DNA of 64,000 nt from Thalassia testudinum. Lineage: Eukaryota > Streptophyta > Magnoliopsida > Alismatales > Hydrocharitaceae. Positions 42,341 through 54,421 of this stretch are shown one piece after another. Numbering within the stretch: position 1 is the stretch's first letter; every line of letters begins with the position of its first letter. The notes under the pieces were generated by a model, which was given only the letters and a program-made list of their open reading frames with translations, searched no databases and was not told the DNA's origin. A program made the position numbers and the translations under genes. The stretch covers positions 41,615,001-41,679,000 of the forward strand of contig JAZHRO010000003.1 of NCBI GenBank assembly GCA_037157565.1, in the 5' to 3' direction.

Positions 42341-43991
42341 GGCAATGGATCTCTTATTCACTTTCATTTTCTTGGTCATTATTTATACTTGTGCTATCTA
42401 ACTTGCTCTTCTCTCTCTTCTTGTGGTTTCAAGAACCTTGTGTATCGGCAATGGGAGGAGAATGAGTTGGGTTGGATTAAAAGGAAGCGTAAGAAGAAGA
42501 CCCCCATCAACCCGAAGGTTTGATCTTGTCTTCCGATGATCCAAAGGGAACTTCCTATCCTTGGACCAAGAAAAATGATGGTGTTATATAAAAAACCCTC
42601 TTCTGTTTATTGAAGAAAAACACCACCACTAAGTCTTCAACCCGTTAATTTTGCAAGATCACTTTCTAGATTTCGGTTGAGGACACGATTAAAGGACCCT
42701 TATCACTTCTAAAAATTTTGACAAAAATCTCAGAGGTGTTCTTTCCAGTAGGAGAACTCCCCTTCAAATTCCAGAGCCAAAGTCCTAGTGGTATGGCCAT
42801 GAGAAATTCTTACTGGAAGTGAGCAACGTTGTCCTAGGTCCTGGAGATCTATAGGTTATTCTCACTGCTACGAATTCCATGCAGTTCATATTTATGAGAG
42901 ATTTATATTTCTAGAAAGATCTTGAAATTCTCTACACTTCATCTGAAGAACACTTTTTCATCTGAAGTTGATTAGTTCTTGTTCTGATCAACATATTAAA
43001 CTTGTGCACTGATCTAGAGGTTTTGGACAGATTGACCCCCTCTTAGAAAAATGTGAATTTGGGTAAACTATCATCCCCAAAAAAATTTGAAATTAATTTT
43101 TTTGAAAATCTCATTTGATTTTGGTCAGGATAGGGTCATTGCTTATTTTGATTGAACCATTCTTGACAAAAATCTTAAAAAAGATCCCTTGAATATAAGC
43201 TACACACCCTAGGATTTTCCACACTAGGGAGTTTTTGATTTTATATACACACAAAAGGCCTTAAGGAAAATCAATCTTCACCAATCGTGTGCCTATACAT
43301 TTGTGCCGTATTGGAAGGTGTAAACAAGTGAAAACTTTAAAAGCCATTAAAGCAAGATTTAAATCCTAAAAATCACACATCTCAATCTTGCTTGCTAAGG
43401 AACACTTGTTTTGGCATTGGGTCCTTTCACCCAATTGTGCACACTATTTCAACTGGAATTTTAAGGGAATTAACCCCTCTAACGCCCTTCATTTAATCCT
43501 TGAGCACAAGCACTGACCTAACCCTAAAAATTAAGTGGATGTTGGCCCTAGGACTCGTTGAGTTTGTTTCATGGTATTTTCCTGAACACATAAGAGAATT
43601 AGTGACATTTGCTTGCTCCAAACGGTGTTGAGTTGGGAGGCCTGATTGTCAAACGACTTAAGCAATCCAGGGTTTGGCATAATTAGCGACCTTCAAGACA
43701 AGCTCCCCCTGCTTCGCTTTCCCAACTCTACCACATTTGGGAGTAAGAATAACACCAAAATCACTATGTGGTTAGAATCTACTTCTGAAGCATAAGTCGC
43801 CTAGGTGTACACTGTAGGGCTTAGATTTGTTTGCTTGATTGTGCACATACTTCTCGCATCTGTTTCCCATCGTATGTCTCCTAGTTCTTCTCCAGTGTAT
43901 GCACGAATGGCGATCACTTCATCCTGAATTGGTTGCTTTAGATTGAGAAACTAGGAGAAAACTTGATTTTTCTAGGGGTAGGACTGAGGAC
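42341..43991 (+). other. E2 untranslated leader
   Basis: About 1.65 kb without a supported gene. A stretch near 42948-43060 matches the leader remnant of E1 (14470-14585). Confidence 0.6.
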
Positions 43992-44078
43992 ATGGCCAAT
44001 CCACGAGTTAAGGAGGTTGAGGATCAACCTCAACCTGATGCCATGGCCATGATTCAGGCTCATATTATAGCTAACCAT
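43992..44078 (+). pseudogene. E2 gag N-terminus, cut by element C
   Basis: The ATG at 43992 opens MANPRVKEVEDQPQPDAMA and continues 29 codons to the ACCAT where element C is inserted. Gag resumes at 59263, but one base out of frame, so a small indel lies near the junction. Confidence 0.6.
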
Positions 44079-45635
44079 TGTTCGTGGCGTAGATCATGTA
44101 AAAGATGAATACGTCGTAGTATAGCGTGAAATACGTCTCGACAAATAAAATTAATGGAACTAGTAAGTCCCAGTCGATCACAGGGAGGTAGAAAGCACTT
44201 TTGATTTCATGCTCTTGTTCTAAATCTAATTACTAAATAGAGTAGACAATAAATCACAATATATATATTTCAAGCAGAGAGTCAGAACATGGATTGCATA
44301 CATGTAATTATAACTAGAACAAATTCTAACTATAGCATAAACAAAACTATCTATATAGTAGAACAAGGGCACCACGAGTGGTCCGTGGTGGCCTTTCGGA
44401 GAGGTCGAGAGAAGCAACAGCGATCCACCGAGGTGGCTCAACGGATGCTTCAAATGGAGATGTAGAGACAGAGATGGGAAGTAGAGGGCAGAGGAGCACT
44501 GGAAGGAGGAGATCTCTACTTGATTACTACTTGAATGAATTTGAAAGAGGACCATTAGGCCTCTTTTATAGTTTCTTGTAGGGACAAATAGGGCATTGCA
44601 GCCCCTAATTTTGTGCAACAAACTTGGATTGATTAGATTCAATGATCGAGAGATCAACAGACCTGATTAAGCCTTAAAAAGCCCTCAAAATCCTTCTCCA
44701 CACTTGGATGTTCTCTGGTGCTGCCACGTGGTGCAACATGCTCCTTTGGATTGAAATCGCGTGGCTGTGCACACTTCACGCTCGTTGTTTCTTCTTTTGC
44801 ATGCACCGCATGCTCATCGATCGCGATCGATTTTTCAGCCATCCGATCTTGCGATCGGACAGCTTAAAACAACACAGAACCGCACCTTCTCAAATCCTAA
44901 GTGCGATTCATGCACCTTCCTGATTTCGCACAACCTGTGAAATTGCACATCTCGCCTACAGTGTGCTCTGATCACACCACGTGGCATGCTCTTCACCGTC
45001 GGATCGCGCAATTGCGCCTGCACGTGACCTCCTACCGACGCCGCATCAATTTTGCGCAGCGTAGGGCTCGAACCCATGTCCCGCACATACGTACGGGTGC
45101 ACGAGCCAACGCAATGCACAAACTCTTTAGTATATATACTTGTTAGCTTTCATTTATACTCATCCAATCTGGGCGGGTGACGTGGCGCGCTCGTGGTCGT
45201 TCATCTTCTTTTCCTTGTATCTGGTGATGTAGGCCTCCAATTAAGTTGATTTCTGCACCGTTGGAATGCGAACGTCAATCTGAATCCATCGGTGCGGTTG
45301 GATTTGTCATCTAAGGTCTGGATATTCTTCAATTTTCCCCTTGGCTCTTGCTCTTCTGCAGACTCCCTAGGGTGCTATAGGAGTTTGATTGATGCGATCT
45401 TGGATGCATTGGACTCTCGTCATTATTCTGTACAGATCCATAAGTTTGGATCGGTCATCTGCAACCCTGGATTACCTGCAATCATTAATACCTCTCAAAT
45501 AACATAGTTTAATAAATAAAACACATATACCAACTACGATGTAGAATACAATGTGTATGCATGCAGTATGCTTATGTTAAGCTAGGTTCTGGTTTAATTC
45601 AGGCGAATTAAGATCTATGATTACTGTGCAAGTGC
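44079..45635 (-). repeat. Element C 3' LTR
   Basis: Starts on the + strand as TGTTCGTGGCG; the inner edge is approximate. It has a TATA box (44564-44570, minus) and a CACGTG (44725-44730). Confidence 0.8.
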
Positions 45636-47243
45636 AAGACTAAATGCATTTTTTTCAAGAGTTAGACTAAAGATTTATTTCTTTTTGCTGCATCCAAAAA
45701 TTTAGAATCCAGATAACTATGAATATATAATGTTGTAGCTTCTGCAACGGATCCAAGCGAACAGTCGATATACATTTAAAGTTGTACTTGACCCCTAGTA
45801 AAATTCTGTTGGGATAGGCAAACCTATTCTCTTAGGGTTATAAAATATTTTCTGATTTTGGCCCAAGTGTTTGGATTGGGTAGGAGATGTCTGAGTTAAC
45901 TAGATTGTAATTGGTGGCTCACTCTCTTTTGGTGCTTCTTAGAGACTAGTATTTTAGAATTTTAGATTTCCAGATTATTGAATAAATCAATAGAGAGAGA
46001 GGCAGGAAAAAATGTGCTCTCTTTAACATTTTGTACTCTTCTCTTTTTTTCTTTTTCTTCCTGAGCTTACATCTCGCCAGATTTGCAAATGTATTTAGTG
46101 GTCTCACACGGCATGACACTTTAATTAGGTTTTGATAACCCTACGACTAAGTCAGAAGTCCTCAGCCCATATTCAGGTAGTAAGAAATATATATAAAAAA
46201 ATAGGTTAAGTCTGTATTTGGTGGTTCGTGAGGGTGGTAGGTGTTTTTGCCTCAAAACATTTAACTTGACTCACATTACGCAACAGTTTCAGAAAACATT
46301 TTTTTCTTTTTTTTTCTTTTCTTTTTTTTTTCGAGCAAACAACTCTTCTGTATGCAAATCTATAGGCATAATGCCACAACACAACATACTGCTGTATTTA
46401 TCAGCACAACATAACATGACATACGTACTTTTATACGTGAGGCATTCTTGGGAAATTTTGGGATGACCAAGAGGATTTTGGGTGGCTTATTTGGTGGAAG
46501 TGCTTATTCTCGGCACCGGGTAGGGAATAGATAGGACGACATATTTCTAACCTTGACATCAGTACCCTCCTTTAGTTGAGATTCTACAGAGGATGGTCAT
46601 GATCATCCACCTCAGTCCTAGTTTTATCAGAACCCACTCTATGTATTTTTGCCTTATTTGGTGGTTTTCGTATGGAATTTCTCACAGATTTAGTATGCAA
46701 GAACTAAGAGCGAAAACTATGCCCAACTCCAAATGTCATTATTTAATTATTAAAGATTCCTTATACTAGCCTTAGAGCACCAGTACTCTCTACTCTCACC
46801 TCACATATGTTTTGGTGGATCTACTAGAAGATAGTTCACCTAACTCCTTGATTGTTGTCCAAGGGTTCAGGAGAAGAAGCGATGCTTCTTCTTGACAAAC
46901 TAGAAATGTCTATCGATTTTCACAAAGGATCCATTGCAAAATCTATATGCAAGTATGAAATGATACTGGATTCTAAGTCTAGGAATCTACTAAAGAATAA
47001 TTCTCTAATAAAACCTCTTGATAAAATGATCTAATCCCACAATTGTTGGCAGAAAATTTTCAATTTTTATGAACTACCCCCCCATGCCAAGTGTTTGCAT
47101 GTCCTCATGTATGAATAAAAGAAATAAGGCCGAGTGTATATGGATAGAAATCACTTGGAACTGCTTTTGAGTTATCATTCAGCTCATACCATCACTGCAA
47201 TGGCATACAAAATATGCAAAACATTATGGAAAAATGAAATATG
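45636..47243 (-). other. Element C 3' non-coding region
   Basis: No coding frame. Near the ORF end it carries, in element sense, a CATG-AGGA-CATG palindrome (47098-47109) and a polypurine-like GGCATGGGGGGGTA (47088-47075), the same pair as in A, B, D and E. The structured TATGGCTGG module was not found here. Confidence 0.55.
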
Positions 47244-49250
47244 CTATGTATATATGGTATGTATATATATATACATGCTGAGTTTAATGCCTTCAGCTGG
47301 GCGAAACTCATCAAATGGATCAATGACTGCAGGAGATAGACTAAAGATAGACAGGAAGATGTGTTCCACTATCATCAACAAGCCAAGAATGTAGAGTAGT
47401 TGCCCGTGAATACCAAGGCCACAAGGTTGGTAGAATAGAATCACAAGGCTTGGAACAGGTTGTAGCCAGGTGCTACAAGAGAAATAAATCCGGGTGCTAG
47501 AGTTACAGGGAGCAAGTAGCATCCATGAGGGATCCGGAGTGGGATACCAGTCATACGGGTCCTAAAAGTGGTGAAACAGGAATGGAGGGACACGTGTGGT
47601 GTAATCATAAATGGTGTAAAGAACCATTTCATGATTGGATCTGGGTGTTGGTGGTTGCAGAGTAGGTGTGTCAAATATGATTTTATGTTCCATCCTAATA
47701 GCCGTATTTTCACCCAAATCATTCTCATCCTCGGGTTGATCAGGAATCTCATACGGATCGCCCAAATTCTGCTCATGGTGTGAATCCTCAAATGTACTGG
47801 GTGGAAATTTATTTTCCCCAAGGTGTGAAGAATCATAATACAGTAAAGCCTCAAATTATTTCATTTTCTGCTTTGTGGCTTTAGTGAAATCCTCGATATC
47901 CAAAAGTGAAGATGCGAAGGAATCTGCGATAAATTCATCTGACTCCAAATCTAAAAATTCCTCCAGATTTTTCAGATTATCCTGACAATCGAAAATAGAG
48001 TTTTTAGTAGATTCTTTCTTAGCTTCGATTGGATTCTCTGGTAATTCAAAATTACCCTCATGGATTTCAATATATTTATCATTTAAGCTTGTCATGAGGG
48101 TTTTAGGCAATTCCACTCCAGATCTCTTATAATCCAAATCATGGGCCTCATTAAGTGTATATACCCAAGTCTCAGAATGTACCAAGTCTTGGGTGTCATG
48201 ATCCTCCATCTCTATCTCCCAAGATTCAAGATTTTTAGATTGAAAATCGATCATGGGACTTTCCTCACTATTTTCTAGGATAGGACTCTCAACTAATTTC
48301 TTTTCAGATATGCCAAGAACATTTCCCTTAATTCCATCCGATATTTCATTTCTCACTTGAAAATTACCTACATCATCTACTTTGGGCATGTAAGTCGAAG
48401 AATCCTTAAATGTTGTCTTAAGTTCCCTAAAATCCTCTAGGCTAGTCTGAGCTTGGTACTGCAAAAGGAGTATATCTTGAAGTGTGCAAGTTTGTTGATT
48501 CATCCTAGCCACAGATTCTAGCTCTTTAAGGGCATCCATCAGAGGTTCTTTGGTTGCAATCAAAGCCTGTCTCTACGATGGATAAGTAGTGATCTGGATT
48601 TGATGTAGATATCTCACAATTGTGTCTTTGTACTTTGTTGTTGTTTGTTGCAATCTGAGAAGTAGTTGCGAGTCTATCGGTGGCTCCCTAGTAGTGATCT
48701 GTGTGGATGTGGCCTCAGATGAGGGTCTCAGGGAAGGTGGAGGGTTATAATAGATTTGGTCTGGGGAATCAGAAGGGTGGTGGGTGGGTTCAGTGTAGTT
48801 GTAGGTTACGGTTGATTCCTTAACCTTGAGTGGCTCACCATCCACCTGCGGTACATTCTCTCTAAATTCAGGGCCCCTAGAGGTGATGTCTTGGGTTCTT
48901 TTTCTTTCATCCTGAATTGCTTTTCTTAAGCCTTCATATTCCCTTTTTATAACCTCCTTTGCTTCCTGGACTATTTGAATCAGTCCGGCGATTTGAGGGT
49001 TCTTGTGAGATGTAGGAGCCTCCCTTTGGTGGGATTGATCAAGATAATCAGCCATCATGATGAGATCTCGATCTCTCATGGAGAGTGTCTCTAAGTACTG
49101 TGAGATCTGTGTGGATGTCCAAGAGGTTGAGGTGGGTATGTCTCAGGCCTGAAAAGCCTATGTATCTGAATAATGAGGAGTAATCTCCCACCCATAAGAG
49201 GTTGGGGTAGGAGAACCCTGATAATGGTAAGACGAGGTGTATGGGTCCAT
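47244..49250 (-). pseudogene. Unknown ORF of element C (about 669 codons, five in-frame stops)
   Basis: A single minus-strand frame from the ATG at 49250 (MDPYTSSYHYQGSPTP). The N-terminus is Tyr/Ser/Thr/Pro-rich, followed by a charged helical part (QIAGLIQIVQEAKEVIKREYE), a Pro-rich linker, a second helical part (DALKELESVARMN, DFRELKTTFKD), a long acidic part (LESWEIEMEDHDTQDLV, EEFLDLESDEFIAD) and a hydrophobic end rich in Leu/Ile (HGQLLYILGLLMIVEHIFLS). Stops occur at five places, but the frame is otherwise kept over 2 kb, so it was once a real gene. The architecture resembles the family B protein, with no clear sequence match. No known domain. The true stop may lie a few codons before 47300. 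Confidence 0.65.
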
Positions 49251-50432
49251 GCTTAAGATGGTCAAAGGACACTAGAAGGGTCCTAGTGACCTTACACTAG
49301 TTACAAGGGAGTAGTGGTAGAACAAGGCAAGGGCCTTGTAATCAAATTGGTTCTTAAAATCAGTTGACCAAATTTTTCGTTCAAGTTCAAGTTGAAGAAA
49401 ATTCGGTGAGAGATAGACTACGAGGAATTCCCACCTCTCAGGCTAACCCGGCTAGGCTAGTTACCAGGGGACTACGAGGAAGGTTGTTCCTTCGACTTTC
49501 GCCTCCAGTTCCGTTATCCGCAGCCGCAGTCGTTTGATGCTACCCCGTAGCCTTAGACACCAGGTTTTGCAAGAGAAGTTGAAACTTCTCAGTAGTTTCA
49601 AGCCAAATGCAGGTTATTTGATGTGTTTTCGTGAATTCTTAACCTGTCTCTTCAATGTAGTAGATGGTGGCCTGCCCACAAGGTGACTCGCCTCACCAAC
49701 TAACTTTTGGGCTCGTCGGAGTCCAAGTTAGTCCAATGTGGTCCTATTGGCTCATGCGTTTCTAAGTTGTTTCAAATTAAAGACCATAAATTAAATATAA
49801 ACTCTTAGGTAAAGATGGAATTCAAATGATTTGAAACTTAGCAAGAAGATTCCTCTTTTAATAAGCTTTCTAGAGAGTATTTTTTCAAAATTTTTACTAT
49901 TTCCAACAAATAGTTATGAATTTTTAACTAGCAAGGGGTCAAATCTAGGATTTAGACCCCATGTTGGTTTTTCTACTGGAAATGATATCAAATATGCTTC
50001 AAAAATTTTGTAAAAATATGATATTGAAAGCTAATTTTATTATCTTTTAAACCCCACATATTATGAGTTAATCTAATTTGTATGTTGGTCAGAATTGATT
50101 TCCAAAATTCATTACAGTTCTATTTTTGAGCAATCTGATACATATGTACTCTACAAATTTCTAAAAATTCCACAGATGGAATTTATTTTTGGGAATGGTG
50201 GCGTTGGAAATAAAATTTGAAAATCTATTTCCAATCCAAATTTCAAGATTTTTGGATCATTAGAAACATGGTTATCAAATTTTGAGGATAACACTTACTT
50301 TCTGGCCGAATTTCTAATAGGAATGTGTGCACCTGATTTACGTAGCACCCACTTCAATTCATTTGCCACTTCTCTGGTTTAATTTGCACACAAAAATAGT
50401 ATGTTAGAGATGAAATCAAAAGTTGCCTTGCC
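49251..50432 (-). other. Element C untranslated leader
   Basis: About 1.2 kb, AT-rich, no supported gene. Confidence 0.5.
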
Positions 50433-50450
50433 TCCCCAGCAACGGTGCCA
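50433..50450 (-). other. Primer binding site of element C
   Basis: Minus-strand TGGCACCGTTGCTGGGGA, 16 of 18 matches to the tRNA-Asp-type site of element A. Confidence 0.7.
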
Positions 50451-50453
50451 ATT

Positions 50454-51523
50454 TGTTCGTGGTGTAGATCATGTAAAAGATGAATACCTTATAGTATAGC
50501 ACGAAATATGTCTCGACAAATAAAATTAGCGAAACTGGTGAGTCCCGATCAATCACAGGGAGGTAGAAAGCACTTTTGATTTCATGCTCTTGTTCTAAAT
50601 CTAATTACTAAATAGCGTAGATAATAAATTGCAATATATATATATTTCAAGCAGAGAGTCAGAACATGGGTTGCATACATGTAATTATAACTAGAAAAAT
50701 TCTAACTACAGCATAAACAAAACTATCTATATAGAAAAACAAGGGCACCATGAGTGGTCCATGGTGGCCTTTTGGAGAGGTCGAGAGAAGCAGCAGCGAT
50801 CCACTGAGGTGGCTCAACGGACGCTTCAGATGGAGATGCAGAGATAGAGATGGGAAGCAGAGGGTAGAGGAGCAGTAGAAGGAGGAAGAAGGAGATCTCT
50901 ACTTGATTACTCTTGAATGAATTTGAAAGAGGACCCTTAGGCCTCTTTTATAGTTTCTTGGAGGGGAAAATAGGGCATTGTAGCCCCTAATTTTGTGCAA
51001 CAAACTTGGATTGATCAGATCTGTTGATCGGCAGATCAACGGACCTCATTAAGCCTCAAAAAGCCTTCAAATCGGATAGCTTAAAACAACGTAGCACCAT
51101 GCTTTCTCAAATCTTAAGCGCGATTCATGCGCCTTCCTGATTTCACACAACCCGTGCAATCATGCGTCCCGCCCGCGGTGCGCTCTGATCGCTCCACGTG
51201 GTGTGCTCTACGCCGTTGGATCCCTCAATTACGCCTGCAAACGCCCACCTACTGATGCCACATCAATTTTGCGTAGCATAGGGTTCAAACCTGCGTCCCA
51301 CGCATATGGACACGTGTGCGAGCCAACACACTGCGCAAACTCTTTAATATATATATTTGTTAGTTTCCATTTATACTCATCCAATCTAGGCAGGTGACGT
51401 GGCGTGCTCATGGCCGTTCATCTTCTTTTTCTTGTATTTGGTGATGTAGGCCTCTGATTAAGTTGATTTCTACATCGTTGGACTGCGAACGTCGATTCGG
51501 ATCCATTAGTGTGGTTGGATTTG
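50454..51523 (-). repeat. Element C 5' LTR, inner piece
   Basis: Matches the left LTR from 44079 until the insertion of D at ATTTG (51519-51523). TATA at 50946-50952 (minus). A GTTGATC-GGCA-GATCAAC inverted repeat lies at 51023-51040, upstream of TATA. Confidence 0.85.
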
Positions 51524-52996
51524 TGGTCGTGCATGTTTCGCGTGTTTGAAATCGAGGTTACAGGTAACCTATCGTCGTAGTTGCAAAACACGTCGATCAA
51601 ATAAAATTTATACTGAAACTCCAAGGGAGTCCTGAGTTGAACATAGGGAGGTGACATTTACTTTACGTGAAAACTACGCTTCGTTTCATTTCTATTTTGT
51701 ATTTTAGGGTTTTGATTTTTTTTGTATGTTTGAAATAAAAGAAATCAAGCAAACGTATCACAAGATAGAGATCTGGAACAAATATGATATATGTTACTTC
51801 TAATGTCAATTAGAAGAAACTATGAAAGCATATAAAGAGATGGAGGTGAGAGGAAATCTCCCGAATCGGTTGTTCGGCAAGACGATGGCGCCTGGCAGAA
51901 GCTCGGACGAAGGAGGTAAGAAGCAGGACGATGGAGGTGAGATGCTGGAGGACGTCGGGTTGAGGAAAGCTTCGGCATAGCTCCAGAATGGAGGTGAGAA
52001 GACAGAGTTGATCTGCTACTGGAATGGAGGTGGGAGGACGGCTCCAAGGTGACCTATGAAGGGAGATGGGAAGTTGGAGGAGTATTTGGTGGGATAGAGG
52101 TTTGCTACACTAATAGGCACCTTGGGAGCTTGAGAACAAGCTCTAATGGAGCATTGGTAGGCTTGCTAGAGCTTGGGAGTAGGTGGCAGTAGAGTTGGTA
52201 GAGATGGCTTGGAAGGGAGGGGGTGAAGGTCGTTTTATAGTGGTGGAGAAGAGGCAAAAATCGGTATGGGACCATTAGTGACATCCAAGCTGTCACTGGA
52301 AACGTCGCTGTAGGTAGCTCATGCCCACTGGCGCCCACAGCTGGCTTTGCTGGCATGCAATGAATTACCGACAATTGTAAGTCCAGCTCATGCATCGCTA
52401 CAGTCCACCTGCACCCACGTGCTGGCGCTGCACTGGCACTGCACGCATGTGCGCTTGCGTGTCCGCACGCGCACCCACGCTGCTGCACACGTCCGGTGCT
52501 GCGTGCGTGCACTAGCGGCCTGGGCTGCTCCATGTGGCATAGTCTGGGCCATCCATCTTCTTCTTGTTGTAGGGGCTGCTACAGAGGTCGGATTGAGTCG
52601 ATTTTCACGTCGTTAGGCTGCGATTGTCAACCCAAATCCATCCATGCGGTCAGATTTATCATTTGAAGTTCTGAATTATGTCTCCTAGTCCCTTTGCCGT
52701 TGATCTTCCTTGGACTACATATGGTGCTACGGAACTCCGATTGAGGCGATTTCAGAGGCGTTGAACTCCGATTGTCGTCTTGATCAGATCCGTACGGTCG
52801 GATCATCAATCTAAGGCTCCGAAATAAATATCCTTCTCTCCTAACCACAAAAAGGATGCAATTAACCTAAATTATATACAACTACTCTAAATGCAGAATG
52901 ATGCATGCTATGCAATATTTATAACATGAAATGCAAATCTAAGCCTAGGAGCATGCATGAATAGGCATTTTACCCTCAATAAATATGTTTACATCA
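51524..52996 (-). repeat. Element D 3' LTR
   Basis: 1473 bp. TATA at 52233-52239 (minus) and AGTGACA/TGTCACT inverted repeat at 52277-52297 upstream of it. Confidence 0.9.
52277..52297 (-). promoter_or_regulatory. Inverted repeat upstream of TATA, D 3' LTR
   Basis: AGTGACA (52277-52283) and TGTCACT (52291-52297), perfect 7-bp arms, about 38 bp from the TATA box. The same repeat with a changed centre is at 58150-58170 in the 5' LTR. Confidence 0.55.
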
Positions 52997-53008
52997 TACC
53001 CCCATGCC
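52997..53008 (-). other. Polypurine tract of D
   Basis: Minus-strand GGCATGGGGGTA, identical to those of A and E1. Confidence 0.75.
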
Positions 53009-53563
53009 TATCTTTTGCTAGTCCCTAGCAAAATTAAACTATATGGTATGTATAAAAGCAGAATTAGGATTAGATCGCTTACGCCTAAGTCATTTATTAA
53101 CAATAGAAAATTTCAACTAAGGTCCTAAACTGCGAAAACTCAACAGTACCCAGGTGTCTGCTAGAATGCAGACCGCCCAAGTTCTCGCCTTATTTGAGAA
53201 AGGAAGAACTATATTTTTTATTTTTCTTCTTTTCTAATTTTTTTGTAATTTTGGAGTTTGAGAGTTCCAGGATAACTTTTTACGGCTACCCGACCTGGCC
53301 AAGACTCGAAAAGGACTCTAAGTACTAAGCATCTTTGTGAAAAAGTGATAGACTCACAAAACGACCGTTAAGACGAACTTCGGGATTCTACGACCCTAGG
53401 TGACCTTGCCTAAAGGTTTATCTTTACGATCGGTAGCTTTCTCCTACTTCTTTTATTTATGTGGTCAACACTAGGGCGAACCCAGTGTATATCTCCCCGA
53501 TTTATTCTACTTCCCCGCTTCTTCCCTAAGTGTTTTGAGAATTATTATGCATTTTTTTTTGTG

Positions 53564-53621
53564 AGCTGGGTTCTGGACAACCGGCCGATGAGCTGTTACC
53601 ACCGACAACTTGCCAGCCATA
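53564..53621 (-). repeat. Structured 58-nt module, D copy nearest the LTR
   Basis: In element sense, TATGGCTGG...CCCAGCT with inner arms GTTGT and ACAGC, one G-U pair replacing an A-U pair of the B1/E1 version. Confidence 0.6.
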
Positions 53622-53780
53622 CTCGTGCGATGAAGTGTGATTTTATTTATTTTTTTATTTTCTCCTTTTCTTTTTCACTTTTTTTTTCTTTTCTTTCTGA
53701 GTGTTTCTTTTTTTTTTATAAGTAGGTGGCTTCCCTGATCTAAGATTTACCTAAAGGCAATACAATGAAAATGGTCTTAT

Positions 53781-53837
53781 GGCTAGTCTCTAGACAACCG
53801 GCCGATGAGCTGTTACCACCGACAACTTGCCAGCCAT
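53781..53837 (-). repeat. Structured module, D copy nearest the ORF
   Basis: In element sense, TATGGCTGGCAAGTTGTC... ending GACTAGCC; the inner stem is the same as in the other D copy. Confidence 0.55.
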
Positions 53838-54421
53838 ACCATCCAAGTCGGTCCATTAGCTACCCAATTTCTGTAAAAATCGTCGGAAAGTGAGTCAGTG
53901 CAAAAAATGTGTGTAGATGCTTAGGCTTACAGTCCCCCTAAATCAAAGGGCAGGTTGATAAGTCGCGTACTTATCATCCCAAATTATTTACCAAATTAAA
54001 ATAAATTTTAATTTGCGAGGACTCGAGACTAAATCCACATTCGAGTGGACACTCGGGCTAATTAAGCCCAAAGACTTGAAGTGTCTATGTGTTTAGGTCC
54101 TCTCGTATCATTTCCTAAAGTTAATAACTTCCAAATGCCTAAGTTCTCTTTTCCTAATTTCCTTCTTTTTTTTATCATTTTTCAAATTTTCAATTTTTTT
54201 TTAATTTTATAAGAAACTAAAAGAAATTCTACGGAGTTAACATAATGATTTCAGGAATCGATTATCCACCCCCCATGCCTAAATGATGCAATGTCCTCAT
54301 TGTAAAAATAAAGACATGAAAAGGGCGGAGTAAATAGAATATCACCTGAACATCGCGAGGAATCCGGTTAGCTCTGCAGAAAATGTGAAATATAAACACG
54401 TGCTAAATTTAATGCCTTCAG

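Larger units (their letters stand above)
53009..54421 (-). other. Element D 3' non-coding region
   Basis: In element sense it holds a GCTGAA...TTTAGC hairpin next to the stop, CAATGAGGACATTG (54302-54289), GGCATGGGGGGTGGA (54279-54265), pyrimidine-rich belts on the + strand and two structured modules (53837-53781 and 53621-53564). Confidence 0.65.
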
